Shown piece by piece: positions 16,589-24,220 of a DNA stretch of 36,161 bases. Where the stretch lies: the NCBI GenBank assembly GCA_017556585.1, contig JAFYMP010000024.1:1-36161 (forward strand), written 5' to 3'. The stretch is from Bacteroidaceae bacterium. Lineage in GTDB: Bacteria > Bacteroidota > Bacteroidia > Bacteroidales > Bacteroidaceae. The notes under the pieces were generated by a model, which was not told the origin of the DNA, did no database searches, and worked only from the letters and a program-made list of their open reading frames with translations. A program made the translations under genes and the position numbers. Positions within the stretch are counted from its first letter, which is position 1; every line of letters starts with the position of its first letter.

Positions 16589-16618
16589 TTGACGATTATA
16601 ACTAATTAGTTATATTTA
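16589..16618 (+). promoter_or_regulatory. Promoter and 18-bp palindromic operator of the XRE gene
   Basis: TATAACTAATTAGTTATA (16597-16614) is a perfect 18-bp palindrome ending 33 bp before the ATG at 16648. TTG (16589-16591) and TATATTTA (16611-16618) make a near-consensus promoter with 19-bp spacing. The palindrome fills the space between the two elements, so binding would repress transcription. Autoregulation by the downstream helix-turn-helix protein is inferred. Confidence 0.6.
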
Positions 16619-16647
16619 CAGCCAAAAACATTAAAGAATTTAGAATT

Positions 16648-16962
16648 ATGATAGAGATAAATGAAAGTAAGTTAGCTAAACTTAGCACAACAAACCAAAT
16701 GCTTGACGAAAAGTACGGCATTCATGGCACAACTACTCGCAATGAATTTGACGAACAATCATTGGCATGGTATTATGGTAATCTGTTTAAAGAACGACGC
16801 AAAGAATTAAAATTAACCCAACGCGATGTAGCAGAGAAGATAGGACGAGAACAAAGCTATATAGCCAGGGTTGAACGAGGAAAAGTTGATATTCAGTTAT
16901 CTAGTTTTTTCAGAATCGCATCTATTTTAGGGATTCAGTTCACACCTTCGTTTGTATTTTGA
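16648..16962 (+). CDS. XRE-family helix-turn-helix regulator (orphan antitoxin-like)
   Basis: A 104-residue DNA-binding protein. Residues 45-100 form an XRE/HigA-like helix-turn-helix: FKERRKELKLTQRDVAEKIG, then EQSYIARVERGKVDIQLSSF and FFRIASILGI. The N-terminal 40 residues are polar and may contact a partner. Similar proteins are often the antitoxin of HigB/RelE-type pairs, with the toxin gene just upstream. Here 16503-16647 has no toxin frame, and downstream there are only repeats, so the gene is an orphan. The 18-bp palindrome upstream is its probable own operator. It sits in decayed, repeat-rich sequence between two core regions, suggesting acquisition. A role as a solitary repressor is equally possible. 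Confidence 0.8.
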   Translation: MIEINESKLAKLSTTNQMLDEKYGIHGTTTRNEFDEQSLAWYYGNLFKERRKELKLTQRDVAEKIGREQSYIARVERGKVDIQLSSFFRIASILGIQFTPSFVF

Positions 16963-16975
16963 CAAAAAGGGGCGA

Positions 16976-17135
16976 AAGGATTCGCTCGCAAAGCTCGCGC
17001 ATCCGTTTAAATTGCTCACTAAAGTTCGTTTTTTGTGGATTAAGGATTCGCTCGCAAAACTCGCGCATCCGTTTAAATTGCTCACTAAAGTTCGAAATTG
17101 AATTTTAAGGATTCGCTCGCAAAGCTCGCGCATCC
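16976..17135. repeat. 65-66-bp tandem repeat array (two and a half units)
   Basis: Units begin at 16976, 17042 and 17107. The first two share a 53-bp core with one difference; the third keeps only its first 29 bp. The core starts AAGGATTCGCTCGCAAA and contains the doublet GCTCGC-AAA-GCTCGC. The spacers between units differ (TTTTTTGTGGATT and AAATTGAATTTT). No reading frame explains it: the frame that crosses it on the minus strand merely translates the repeat. Confidence 0.85.
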
Positions 17136-17174
17136 TTAAGGGGGGGAAGATGCTCAAACAAACAAGAAGGGGAC

Positions 17175-17199
17175 GCGAATTTCATTCGCTGAGTTTTTA
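17175..17199 (+). terminator. Weak terminator downstream of the repeat array
   Basis: GCGAAT-TTC-ATTCGC (17175-17189) is followed by TGAG and five Ts. It could end transcripts from the XRE gene after they cross the repeats. Confidence 0.35.
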
Positions 17200-17201
17200 A
17201 T

Positions 17202-17247
17202 ATAGTAACAGGGACTTTGCAAGCAAGCTTGCGGTCCCTGTTACTAT
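17202..17247. other. Long nested stem-loop
   Basis: A 14-bp perfect outer stem (17202-17215 with 17234-17247) encloses a second hairpin, GCAAGC-AA-GCTTGC (17219-17232). It lacks a clear U-tract on either strand. It could be a bidirectional terminator or a REP-like element. Confidence 0.6.
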
Positions 17248-17250
17248 GTT

Positions 17251-17276
17251 AAAAGGGCGTTGATTTCTCAACGCCC
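17251..17276 (-). terminator. Terminator of tRNA-Pro
   Basis: GGGCGTTGA (17255-17263) pairs with TCAACGCCC (17268-17276) around a 4-nt loop. Four Ts follow on the minus strand. It lies 16 bp after the 3' end of the tRNA. Confidence 0.65.
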
Positions 17277-17292
17277 CCTTCTTGATTGTTTG

Positions 17293-17367
17293 TCGGGATG
17301 AAAGGATTCGAACCTTCGACCCCCTGGTCCCAAACCAGGTATTCTAACCGGACTGAACTACATCCCG
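17293..17367 (-). tRNA. tRNA-Pro (TGG)
   Basis: The minus strand folds as a tRNA with acceptor CGGGATG / CATCCCG, D arm TAGTTCAGTCCGGTTAGAAT, anticodon stem-loop CCTGG-TTTGGGA-CCAGG giving anticodon TGG, and T arm GAAGGTTCGAATCCTTT. A73 is the last base and CCA is not encoded. Confidence 0.96.
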
Positions 17368-17463
17368 AATGCCCCTCTTTCGAAAAAGCAGTGCAAAAGT
17401 AGTGTGTTTTGTTATAACTTCCAAACAAATGATGAAAAATATAACTGCAGAGATTAAAAATAA

Positions 17464-17505
17464 TAAAAAAAGCAGCCAAATTCTCAATTTATGAGAGAAT
17501 TTGGC
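17464..17505 (-). terminator. Rho-independent terminator of spt
   Basis: The 11-bp stem GCCAAATTCTC (17475-17485) / GAGAATTTGGC (17495-17505) is followed on the minus strand by CTGC and seven Ts. It starts 20 bp after the spt stop codon and separates spt from tRNA-Pro. Confidence 0.9.
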
Positions 17506-17525
17506 CACCTATAATCAAAAGAGAT

Positions 17526-18710
17526 TTAAAGTAAATCTACAGCTTTAAAACACTTCACCAACTTTTCTGTAGCAATATCTATCTGTTCTTTAGTATGAGT
17601 TGCCATCAGAGAGAAACGAATTAAAGTATCTTCCGGTGCACAGGCTGGAGGAATAACAGGATTTACAAATACACCTTCATCGAACAACATACGGGTTATG
17701 ATGAATGTCTTATCAAAGTCTCTTATATAAAGAGGTATGATTGGGGTTGATGTATTACCTATTTCAAAACCTAACTGACGGAAATTATTCAGTGCATAAT
17801 TTGTGATTTCCCACAAATAATCTATGCGCTCTGGTTCAGATTTAATTATCTGCAATGCCTGGCGTGCAGCAGCCGTTGCTGCAGGAGTATTGCTAGCGCT
17901 GAATATATAAGAACGCGCATGGTGACGTATCCAGTTGGTAATCTCTTTATCGGCTGCCACAAAACCACCTATTGCTGCAAGAGATTTACTGAATGTACCC
18001 ACTATCATTTCAACCTGATCGGTCAAACCAAAATGGTTACATACACCACGGCCGCCCTGTCCCATCACGCCAAGTCCATGAGCATCGTCAACCATAACAC
18101 AACAGTTGTACTTATCTTTGAACTTTACTATTTCAGGCAGATTGGCCAAATCGCCCTCCATACTGAATACACCATCTACAATTATTAGTTTCAGCGCTTC
18201 CGGATCGCAACGTTTAAGTGTCTTTTCAAGAGAAGCCATATCGTTATGCTTGTATTTCATTGGCTTTGCAAACGATAATCTTCTACCCTCTACAATAGAT
18301 GCATGATCTAATTCATCGCAAACAATGTAATCTTCTCTACCCATTATACAGGAGATAACACCAACATTTGCCTGAAAACCGGTTGAAAAGATTATTGCAT
18401 CTTCTTTACCTACAAATTCAGCAAGTTCCTGTTCAAACTCCTTATGTATATCTAACGTACCATTCAGATATCGAGAGCCGGCACAACCGGAACCATATTT
18501 TTTAGTAGCTTCAACTGCAGCTTCTATCACTTTAGGGTGATTGGTTAAACCCATATAGGAATTAGAGCCAAACATCAGCACTTTCCTACCCTCCATAATC
18601 ACCTCCGTATCTTGTTGACTGGAAATACATCTGTGATATGGATATATTCCTTTTGCCATACCTTCCTGAGGAATGGTATAAGCAGAACATCTTTCACTCA
18701 ACTTATTCAT
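17526..18710 (-). CDS. spt: Serine palmitoyltransferase (alpha-oxoamine synthase family)
   Basis: A 394-residue PLP enzyme of the AONS/KBL/SPT family. The PLP lysine is K242 in GTFSKSLAAIGG, the ring-stacking histidine H136 in DELDHAS, and the aspartate pair with histidine VDDAHG (207-212). Other family marks are GSNSYMGL and GSGCAGSRYLNGT. The N-terminus and length match the Bacteroides enzyme that condenses serine with an acyl-CoA to 3-ketosphinganine, the first step of sphingolipid synthesis; this is by recollection. The divergent lipid-kinase gene supports that reading. An 8-amino-7-oxononanoate synthase or 2-amino-3-ketobutyrate ligase is the alternative. A -7 box (TAAATTTG) ends only 8 bp before the ATG, so the mRNA may be nearly leaderless. 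Confidence 0.88.
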   Translation of the reverse strand: MNKLSERCSAYTIPQEGMAKGIYPYHRCISSQQDTEVIMEGRKVLMFGSNSYMGLTNHPKVIEAAVEATKKYGSGCAGSRYLNGTLDIHKEFEQELAEFVGKEDAIIFSTGFQANVGVISCIMGREDYIVCDELDHASIVEGRRLSFAKPMKYKHNDMASLEKTLKRCDPEALKLIIVDGVFSMEGDLANLPEIVKFKDKYNCCVMVDDAHGLGVMGQGGRGVCNHFGLTDQVEMIVGTFSKSLAAIGGFVAADKEITNWIRHHARSYIFSASNTPAATAAARQALQIIKSEPERIDYLWEITNYALNNFRQLGFEIGNTSTPIIPLYIRDFDKTFIITRMLFDEGVFVNPVIPPACAPEDTLIRFSLMATHTKEQIDIATEKLVKCFKAVDLL

Positions 18711-18717
18711 AACAGCG

Positions 18718-18777
18718 CAAATTTAGATATTATTTGCAAGTACCAACATCTTTACACGTTATTATTTCATAATTTTG
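18718..18777. promoter_or_regulatory. Divergent promoters of spt and the lipid kinase
   Basis: The minus strand has TAAATTTG (18718-18725) for spt; the plus strand has TAATTTTG (18770-18777) for the kinase gene. Both are exact TAnnTTTG matches and lie 44 bp apart in an 85-bp intergenic region, so the two genes may be controlled together. Confidence 0.6.
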
Positions 18778-18795
18778 CACCATCAATGTTTGCTG

Positions 18796-19698
18796 ATGAA
18801 AAAAAAGAGGAAAATAGAGTTTATAATAAATCCCGTTTCAGGAGGATTAAGAGTTGTCCCCATAAAAACAGCTATTGAATATCTAATTGATTCAAAACTG
18901 TATGAATACAATTTTAATGCAACAAAGTACAAAGGACATGCAACAGAACTGGCATGCCAGTTTGCCAAAGATGGCAAGACAGATATTGTTGTGGCAGTAG
19001 GTGGAGACGGAACTGTAAACGAAGTGGGATGCGGACTTATAGGAACGGAAACACCTATGGGAATCATTCCTTGCGGTTCAGGCAATGGTTTAGCAAGACA
19101 TTTAGGAATCCCAATGGACCCGGTACATTCCATTAAATGGCTAAATAAGCACAAGATTGAAGATATTGATTACGGCACAATAAATGAACATCCATTCTTT
19201 TGCACCTGCGGTTTAGGTTTTGATGCAGATGTAAGCAAACGCTTTGCCGATTCAAAAGTAAGAGGTGTAATTACATACGTTGAAAAAATCTTACAAGAAG
19301 CTCTATACCACAAAGACGAACCCATAGTAATACAGACAGAATCAGGAGAAGAGAACATAGAAGCATTTATTGTAACTTGCGCCAATGCAGGTCAATGGGG
19401 CAATAATGCCTATATAGCTCCTTTAGCATCTGTCAAGGATGGATTATTGGATATAACCATAGTTCCTCCTTTCACACCATTGGACATACCTACCCTTGCC
19501 TATCAACTGTTTAACAAACAGCTTGACAAGAACAAGAAGATTATAACTCATAAAACAAAATCACTTACTATCAAAAGAAAAAAAGATGGAGTGGTACACA
19601 TAGATGGAGAGCCTATAGTATTAGACAAGACTATCAATATTCAGATAGTTCCAAAGGGACTCAAAGTGGCAACGCCCATTAAAGAGAGAGAAATATAG
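18796..19698 (+). CDS. Diacylglycerol / sphingosine kinase-like lipid kinase
   Basis: A 300-residue protein of the DAGK catalytic family (YegS/DgkB type). The nucleotide-binding GGDGT is at 69-73 in VAVGGDGTVNE, followed by IPCGSGNGLARHLGIP (91-106) and a C-terminal HIDGEPI, all diagnostic. It would phosphorylate a lipid hydroxyl at the membrane surface using ATP. The start at 18796 is preferred over a TTG at 18775, which overlaps the -7 box. The gene is divergent from spt across 85 bp. That pairing suggests a sphingoid base or ceramide as substrate, but diacylglycerol cannot be excluded. Confidence 0.87.
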   Translation: MKKKRKIEFIINPVSGGLRVVPIKTAIEYLIDSKLYEYNFNATKYKGHATELACQFAKDGKTDIVVAVGGDGTVNEVGCGLIGTETPMGIIPCGSGNGLARHLGIPMDPVHSIKWLNKHKIEDIDYGTINEHPFFCTCGLGFDADVSKRFADSKVRGVITYVEKILQEALYHKDEPIVIQTESGEENIEAFIVTCANAGQWGNNAYIAPLASVKDGLLDITIVPPFTPLDIPTLAYQLFNKQLDKNKKIITHKTKSLTIKRKKDGVVHIDGEPIVLDKTINIQIVPKGLKVATPIKEREI

Positions 19699-19722
19699 CC
19701 TACTACAAGCCCTATAAAGGCG

Positions 19723-20433
19723 TCAATACTTTAGATAAAAATCTCTTACAAGATAGACATATTCAGAAGTCTCATTATTAAGTTCATCAAACATTACCAA
19801 TTCATCTGTCACACAAACTTTCACCTGCTTGCAAAGTGACAACAGAACTCTTTTGGGTTGATTTCCCTTACGAGTTACCACATTGGTACGTTTGCACAGA
19901 TACAATCCATTTTTTGCAGCTACAGAGATAAAAGTATCGGCCATGTCGTATGGCAGAACAAGAGAGAACAGACCGTCATCAGATAACAGACAATTTACCA
20001 CTTCAGCAAGTTTTTCGTAGCTCAATGTATCGTTGTGTCTGGCTTGTGAACGTACTGAATCCGGAGAACGTAAAGAGTCTCTGAAAAAAGGCGGGTTACA
20101 CACCACTGCATCAAAACGTTTATCAGTATCAGAAAAGCAAGCAATATCTGAATGCACCACAGTGATAACATCCTTCCATTTGGATAAGGCCGCATTTGCT
20201 GCAGCCTGTGCTGCCGCTTTTTCATCTATTTCCACTGCTACAACACTGTCTGCACCGCGTTGAGCAGCCATCAGTGCTATAAGTCCGGTGCCAGTTCCAA
20301 TATCCAAAACAGTACCGTTTTCCGGAAAATTGAACCAAGCACCCAAAAGTACCCCATCAGTACCCACTTTCATTGCACAATCTTCTTGATTAACAACAAA
20401 CTGTTTGAATTGGAAATAGGAATTGCCTGCCAT
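19723..20433 (-). CDS. trmN: tRNA1(Val) adenine-37 N6-methyltransferase (TrmN6/YfiC family)
   Basis: A 236-residue SAM-dependent methyltransferase. Motif I is VLDIGTGTGLIALMAAQRG (about 42-60), motif II ends VVAVEIDEKAAAQA, and the catalytic amino-methylase motif is NPPF in VVCNPPFF. The N-terminal FQFKQFVVNQEDCAMKVGTDGVLLGAW is diagnostic for the YfiC family. It modifies A37 of a valine tRNA in E. coli; the same activity is inferred here. It is transcribed convergently with the lipid kinase gene. A minus-strand TAACTTTG box at 20454-20461 is a likely -7 element. Confidence 0.9.
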   Translation of the reverse strand: MAGNSYFQFKQFVVNQEDCAMKVGTDGVLLGAWFNFPENGTVLDIGTGTGLIALMAAQRGADSVVAVEIDEKAAAQAAANAALSKWKDVITVVHSDIACFSDTDKRFDAVVCNPPFFRDSLRSPDSVRSQARHNDTLSYEKLAEVVNCLLSDDGLFSLVLPYDMADTFISVAAKNGLYLCKRTNVVTRKGNQPKRVLLSLCKQVKVCVTDELVMFDELNNETSEYVYLVRDFYLKY

Positions 20434-20453
20434 AGTTGTAACTTATCCGGGCA

Positions 20454-20461
20454 CAAAGTTA
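20454..20461 (-). promoter_or_regulatory. -7 box of the trmN-like gene
   Basis: The minus strand reads TAACTTTG, an exact TAnnTTTG match, 20 bp before the ATG at 20433. No TTTG is seen at the usual upstream distance. Confidence 0.45.
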
Positions 20462-20561
20462 CTTTTTTTTGTTTATTTAGCGCTTTTAAGAGCTGTTTTG
20501 AGTAACCTTTGACTACAATTCACTAACTTCGCAGTTTGAAAACAATACTACTAGTATAATA

Positions 20562-23033
20562 ATGGCTAAGAAAAGAATAAAGGGAGACCCATCTGAAGGA
20601 GAGTTTAATGAGCAGAATCCGGCTTTCTCAATGATTGCCGATTACGACGGGAACGAAGAGGGTCTGTTTAACATAGATGTAGAAGAATTTGCGGCTATAC
20701 TTCCGCTTAGAAATATGGTTCTTTTTCCAAGTGTAGTACTACCTGTTTCGGTAGGACGCCAATCGTCGTTACAGCTTGTGAACGACGCAGTTGCACAAGG
20801 AAAGAATATAGCCGTATTCTGTCAGAGAGAACCAAACACAGAGTTCCCCATGCAGAAAGACCTGTTCCAAATAGGTACTTTGGCAAAAGTGGTACGTGTA
20901 TTTGAGATGCCCGACCATGGTACAACTATTGTACTACAGGGTCTTCAGAGAATCAGACTGACAGAGATTGTATCAAGCACTCCGTATCTTACCGGACGCA
21001 TTGAAGCATTTCCGGAAATAATTCCACCGGCAAAAGACAAAGAATTCGATGCTATTATCGATACCTGTAAAGATATGACCATCAAATTCATAAAGAGTTC
21101 TGATGTTACACAACCAGATGCTGCCTTTGCACTAAAGAACATAAACAATGGAATGTTTTTAGTAAACTTTATCTGTTCAAACATACCATTTGCCATTAAG
21201 GACAAAGTAAGACTGCTAAAAGAGAAGAGCATAATAGAAAGAGCGCTACGTTTACTTTCAATCCTTAATAGAGAATTGCAATTGGCAGAACTCAAAATGA
21301 GTATTCAAAAGCGTACTCACGAAGATCTGGACAAGCAGCAAAAAGAGTATTTCCTGCAGCAACAGATAAAAAACATACAGGACGAATTGGGAGGTAGTGT
21401 TCAAGACCAGGAGATTGAAGAGATGCGTCAAAAAGCCGCAAAAAAACAGTGGAATGACGATACTCGACAGATTTTTGAAAAGGAGCTGAACAAATTAGAG
21501 CGCACCAATTCACAAACCCCCGATTACAACGTACAGCTTACCTATTTGCAAACCATTCTTAACCTGCCTTGGAACGAATACACCCAAGACAATTTGGATA
21601 TGAAAAATGCTCAAAAAGCACTGGATAAAGAGCATTACGGTTTGGAAAAGGTTAAAGAGCGTATTCTGGAACATCTTGCAGTAATGAAACTACGTGGAGA
21701 TTTCAAATCGCCTATCATCTGTCTGTATGGTCCTCCGGGAGTAGGTAAGACATCTTTAGGCCAATCTATTGCCCATGCATTGAAGCGTAAATATGTTCGT
21801 GTTTCATTGGGTGGTCTGCACGATGAATCGGAGATTCGCGGACATCGCAAAACATATATCGGTGCTATGCCGGGACGTATTATCAAGGGTATCACAAAAG
21901 CAGGTTCATCAAACCCTGTATTCATACTTGATGAGATTGACAAGATTAGCCAGATGACTCATCAGGGCGATCCTGCCGCTGCTCTACTCGAGGTTTTAGA
22001 TCCGGAACAGAACAGCGCATTCCACGACAACTTCCTGGATATAGATTATGACCTTTCAAAGGTTATGTTCATAGCTACCGCCAACAACCTAAACACCATT
22101 CCATCACCACTATTGGACCGCATGGAATTGATTGAAGTGAGTGGTTACATAACAGAAGAGAAGAAAGAGATAGCAAAGCGTCATCTTATTCCTAAAGAGA
22201 TTGAAGCGAACGGCATTCCTAAAAAAGCTATCAGCATAAGCAATAAGGCTATTGAAGCAATCATAGAAGATTACACTCGCGAATCGGGTGTGAGAGAACT
22301 GGAAAAGAAGATTGGCAAAATATGCCGTAGAATGGCATACAAATATGCTTCAGAAGGTGCAGAGGAATTTACAAAAGTTACTATTCAGCCATCTGATTTA
22401 AAAGAGTTGTTAGGCACAAAACCATATTCTCGCGACAAATATCAGGGCAACGATTATGCAGGTGTGGTTACAGGACTTGCCTGGACTGCGGTCGGTGGTG
22501 AAATTCTGTTTGTGGAGACAAGTTTAAGCCGTGGCAAAGAGGGCAAATTGGTATTGACAGGTAACTTAGGCGATGTAATGAAAGAATCGGCTATGCTTGC
22601 ATTGGAATTCATAAAGGCCCACGCCGGTTTGCTTAACATAGATTCAACCGTATTCAATGCCTGGAATGTACATATTCACGTACCGGAAGGAGCTATACCG
22701 AAAGATGGTCCATCGGCAGGTATAACTATGGCAACATCCATTGCATCGGCATTCACCCAAAGAAAAATAAAGGCCAATCTGGCTATGACAGGCGAAATAA
22801 CATTACGCGGTAAAGTATTGCCGGTAGGTGGAATACGCGAGAAGATATTGGCAGCCAAACGTGCCGGAATAAAAGAGATCATACTCTGTTCAGAAAACAG
22901 ACGTGACATAGAGGAAATACCGTCAGAGTATCTGAAAGGATTGACATTCCACTATGTAGATAACATTACAGAGGTATGGAACATTGCGTTACTGAACGAA
23001 AAGGTAAATAACGCACTTGAGATAACAGCATAA
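20562..23033 (+). CDS. lon: ATP-dependent Lon protease
   Basis: An 823-residue cytoplasmic AAA+ serine protease that degrades damaged and regulatory proteins. The N-terminal substrate-binding domain (about 45-240) starts with LPLRNMVLFPSVVLPV. A coiled linker follows, then the AAA+ module with Walker A GPPGVGKT (about 389-396) and Walker B FILDEIDK. The C-terminal protease domain has the catalytic serine in PKDGPSAG (about residue 716) and the lysine in LRGKVLPVGGIREK about 43 residues later. The length is slightly above the E. coli enzyme (784) because of an N-terminal acidic extension of about 45 residues, common in Bacteroidetes. tgt follows closely. Confidence 0.97.
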   Translation: MAKKRIKGDPSEGEFNEQNPAFSMIADYDGNEEGLFNIDVEEFAAILPLRNMVLFPSVVLPVSVGRQSSLQLVNDAVAQGKNIAVFCQREPNTEFPMQKDLFQIGTLAKVVRVFEMPDHGTTIVLQGLQRIRLTEIVSSTPYLTGRIEAFPEIIPPAKDKEFDAIIDTCKDMTIKFIKSSDVTQPDAAFALKNINNGMFLVNFICSNIPFAIKDKVRLLKEKSIIERALRLLSILNRELQLAELKMSIQKRTHEDLDKQQKEYFLQQQIKNIQDELGGSVQDQEIEEMRQKAAKKQWNDDTRQIFEKELNKLERTNSQTPDYNVQLTYLQTILNLPWNEYTQDNLDMKNAQKALDKEHYGLEKVKERILEHLAVMKLRGDFKSPIICLYGPPGVGKTSLGQSIAHALKRKYVRVSLGGLHDESEIRGHRKTYIGAMPGRIIKGITKAGSSNPVFILDEIDKISQMTHQGDPAAALLEVLDPEQNSAFHDNFLDIDYDLSKVMFIATANNLNTIPSPLLDRMELIEVSGYITEEKKEIAKRHLIPKEIEANGIPKKAISISNKAIEAIIEDYTRESGVRELEKKIGKICRRMAYKYASEGAEEFTKVTIQPSDLKELLGTKPYSRDKYQGNDYAGVVTGLAWTAVGGEILFVETSLSRGKEGKLVLTGNLGDVMKESAMLALEFIKAHAGLLNIDSTVFNAWNVHIHVPEGAIPKDGPSAGITMATSIASAFTQRKIKANLAMTGEITLRGKVLPVGGIREKILAAKRAGIKEIILCSENRRDIEEIPSEYLKGLTFHYVDNITEVWNIALLNEKVNNALEITA

Positions 23034-23061
23034 TAAGTTTAACCCTAAATAAGCCCCAACA

Positions 23062-24201
23062 TTGTCTAAGCTAACTTTTCAACTGCAACATACCGATAAG
23101 GCTACTGAAGCCCGTGCCGGAATTATCACTACAGACCATGGTCAGATAGAGACTCCAATCTTTATGCCCGTAGGAACTGTAGGCTCTGTAAAGGCTGTAC
23201 ACGTAGATGAACTGAAAGACGATATCAAGGCACAAATTATATTGGGCAACACTTATCATCTGTATCTACGCCCCGGATTAGAGATACTGGAACAGGCAGG
23301 AGGTCTGCATAAGTTTAACGGTTTTGACCGTCCAATGCTTACCGACAGTGGTGGCTTCCAGGTATTCTCACTTACAGGATTACGCAAGATGACAGAAGAG
23401 GGAGTAACTTTCCAATCACATATAGATGGTTCCCGTCACCTGTTCACCCCGGAAAGAGTGATGGATATAGAACGCTCCATAGGTGCAGACATAATAATGG
23501 CTTTCGATGAATGTACACCGGGAACAGCCGATTACAACTATGCTAAAAAATCTATGGAACGTACCCACAGATGGTTAGACCGATGCATAACTCGTTTTAA
23601 CGAAACAGAGCCTAAGTATGGTTATCATCAGTCTCTATTCCCCATTGTTCAGGGTTGCGTATATAAAGATTTGCGAACCAAATCGGCAGAATATATTGCA
23701 TCAAAAGATGCAGAAGGAAATGCTATTGGCGGATTGGCTGTAGGCGAACCTGCAGAAGTTATGTACGAAATGATAGAGGTTGTGAATGGCATTCTGCCTA
23801 AAGACAGACCCAGGTACTTAATGGGTGTAGGTACTCCGGAAAACATTTTAGAAGGCATTGAACGTGGAATTGATATGTTTGACTGCGTAATGCCTACAAG
23901 AAATGGCAGGAATGCAATGCTCTTTACCAAAGATGGTATTATAAACATAAGAAACAAAAAATGGGAGAACGATTTCTCTCCTATTGAACCGGACGGAGCA
24001 TCGTACGTGGACAGACTATATACTAAAGCGTATCTGCACCATCTGTTCAAAGCCAAAGAGTATTTGGCACTACAGATAGCCTCAATCCACAATTTGGCAT
24101 TCTATCTTTGGATGGTTGGCGAAGCCAGAAAGAATATACTTGCAGACAACTACAGCAGTTGGAAACAGATTATGGTAAAGCGTTTTATGCAACGTTTATA
24201 A
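23062..24201 (+). CDS. tgt: tRNA-guanine transglycosylase, TTG start, zinc cysteines missing
   Basis: A 379-residue enzyme that exchanges guanine for preQ1 at wobble position 34 in queuosine biosynthesis. Key motifs are present: LTDSGGFQVFSL (93-104), GGLAVGEP (223-230) and RGIDMFDCVMPTRNGRNA (268-285), which includes the catalytic aspartate. The frame has no ATG near its start: an in-frame TAA is at 23050 and homology begins within a few residues, so the TTG at 23062 is the best start. In most bacterial Tgt proteins a CxCxxC motif plus a histidine binds zinc near residue 310. Here that stretch reads PDGASYVDRLYTKAYLHH, with no cysteine, while the later histidine (SIHNLAFY) remains. The gene lies 28 bp after lon. 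Confidence 0.93.
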   Translation: MSKLTFQLQHTDKATEARAGIITTDHGQIETPIFMPVGTVGSVKAVHVDELKDDIKAQIILGNTYHLYLRPGLEILEQAGGLHKFNGFDRPMLTDSGGFQVFSLTGLRKMTEEGVTFQSHIDGSRHLFTPERVMDIERSIGADIIMAFDECTPGTADYNYAKKSMERTHRWLDRCITRFNETEPKYGYHQSLFPIVQGCVYKDLRTKSAEYIASKDAEGNAIGGLAVGEPAEVMYEMIEVVNGILPKDRPRYLMGVGTPENILEGIERGIDMFDCVMPTRNGRNAMLFTKDGIINIRNKKWENDFSPIEPDGASYVDRLYTKAYLHHLFKAKEYLALQIASIHNLAFYLWMVGEARKNILADNYSSWKQIMVKRFMQRL

Positions 24202-24220
24202 CAAACTAAAAGTAGAGATA

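Noticed and set aside
16503..16647. Toxin gene partner upstream of the XRE regulator
   Set aside because: All plus-strand frames are interrupted by stops within about 20 codons and none resembles HigB or RelE.
16976..17135. Possible CRISPR array
   Set aside because: Repeat cores are 53 bp with 12-13-bp spacers and only two full units; no cas genes are near.
16927..17157. Minus-strand frame across the tandem repeats (76 codons)
   Set aside because: It is a translation of the repeat units themselves and partly overlaps the XRE gene; its protein repeats with the DNA period and has no family character.
23649..24092. 147-codon minus-strand frame inside tgt
   Set aside because: Antisense shadow of the conserved tgt frame.
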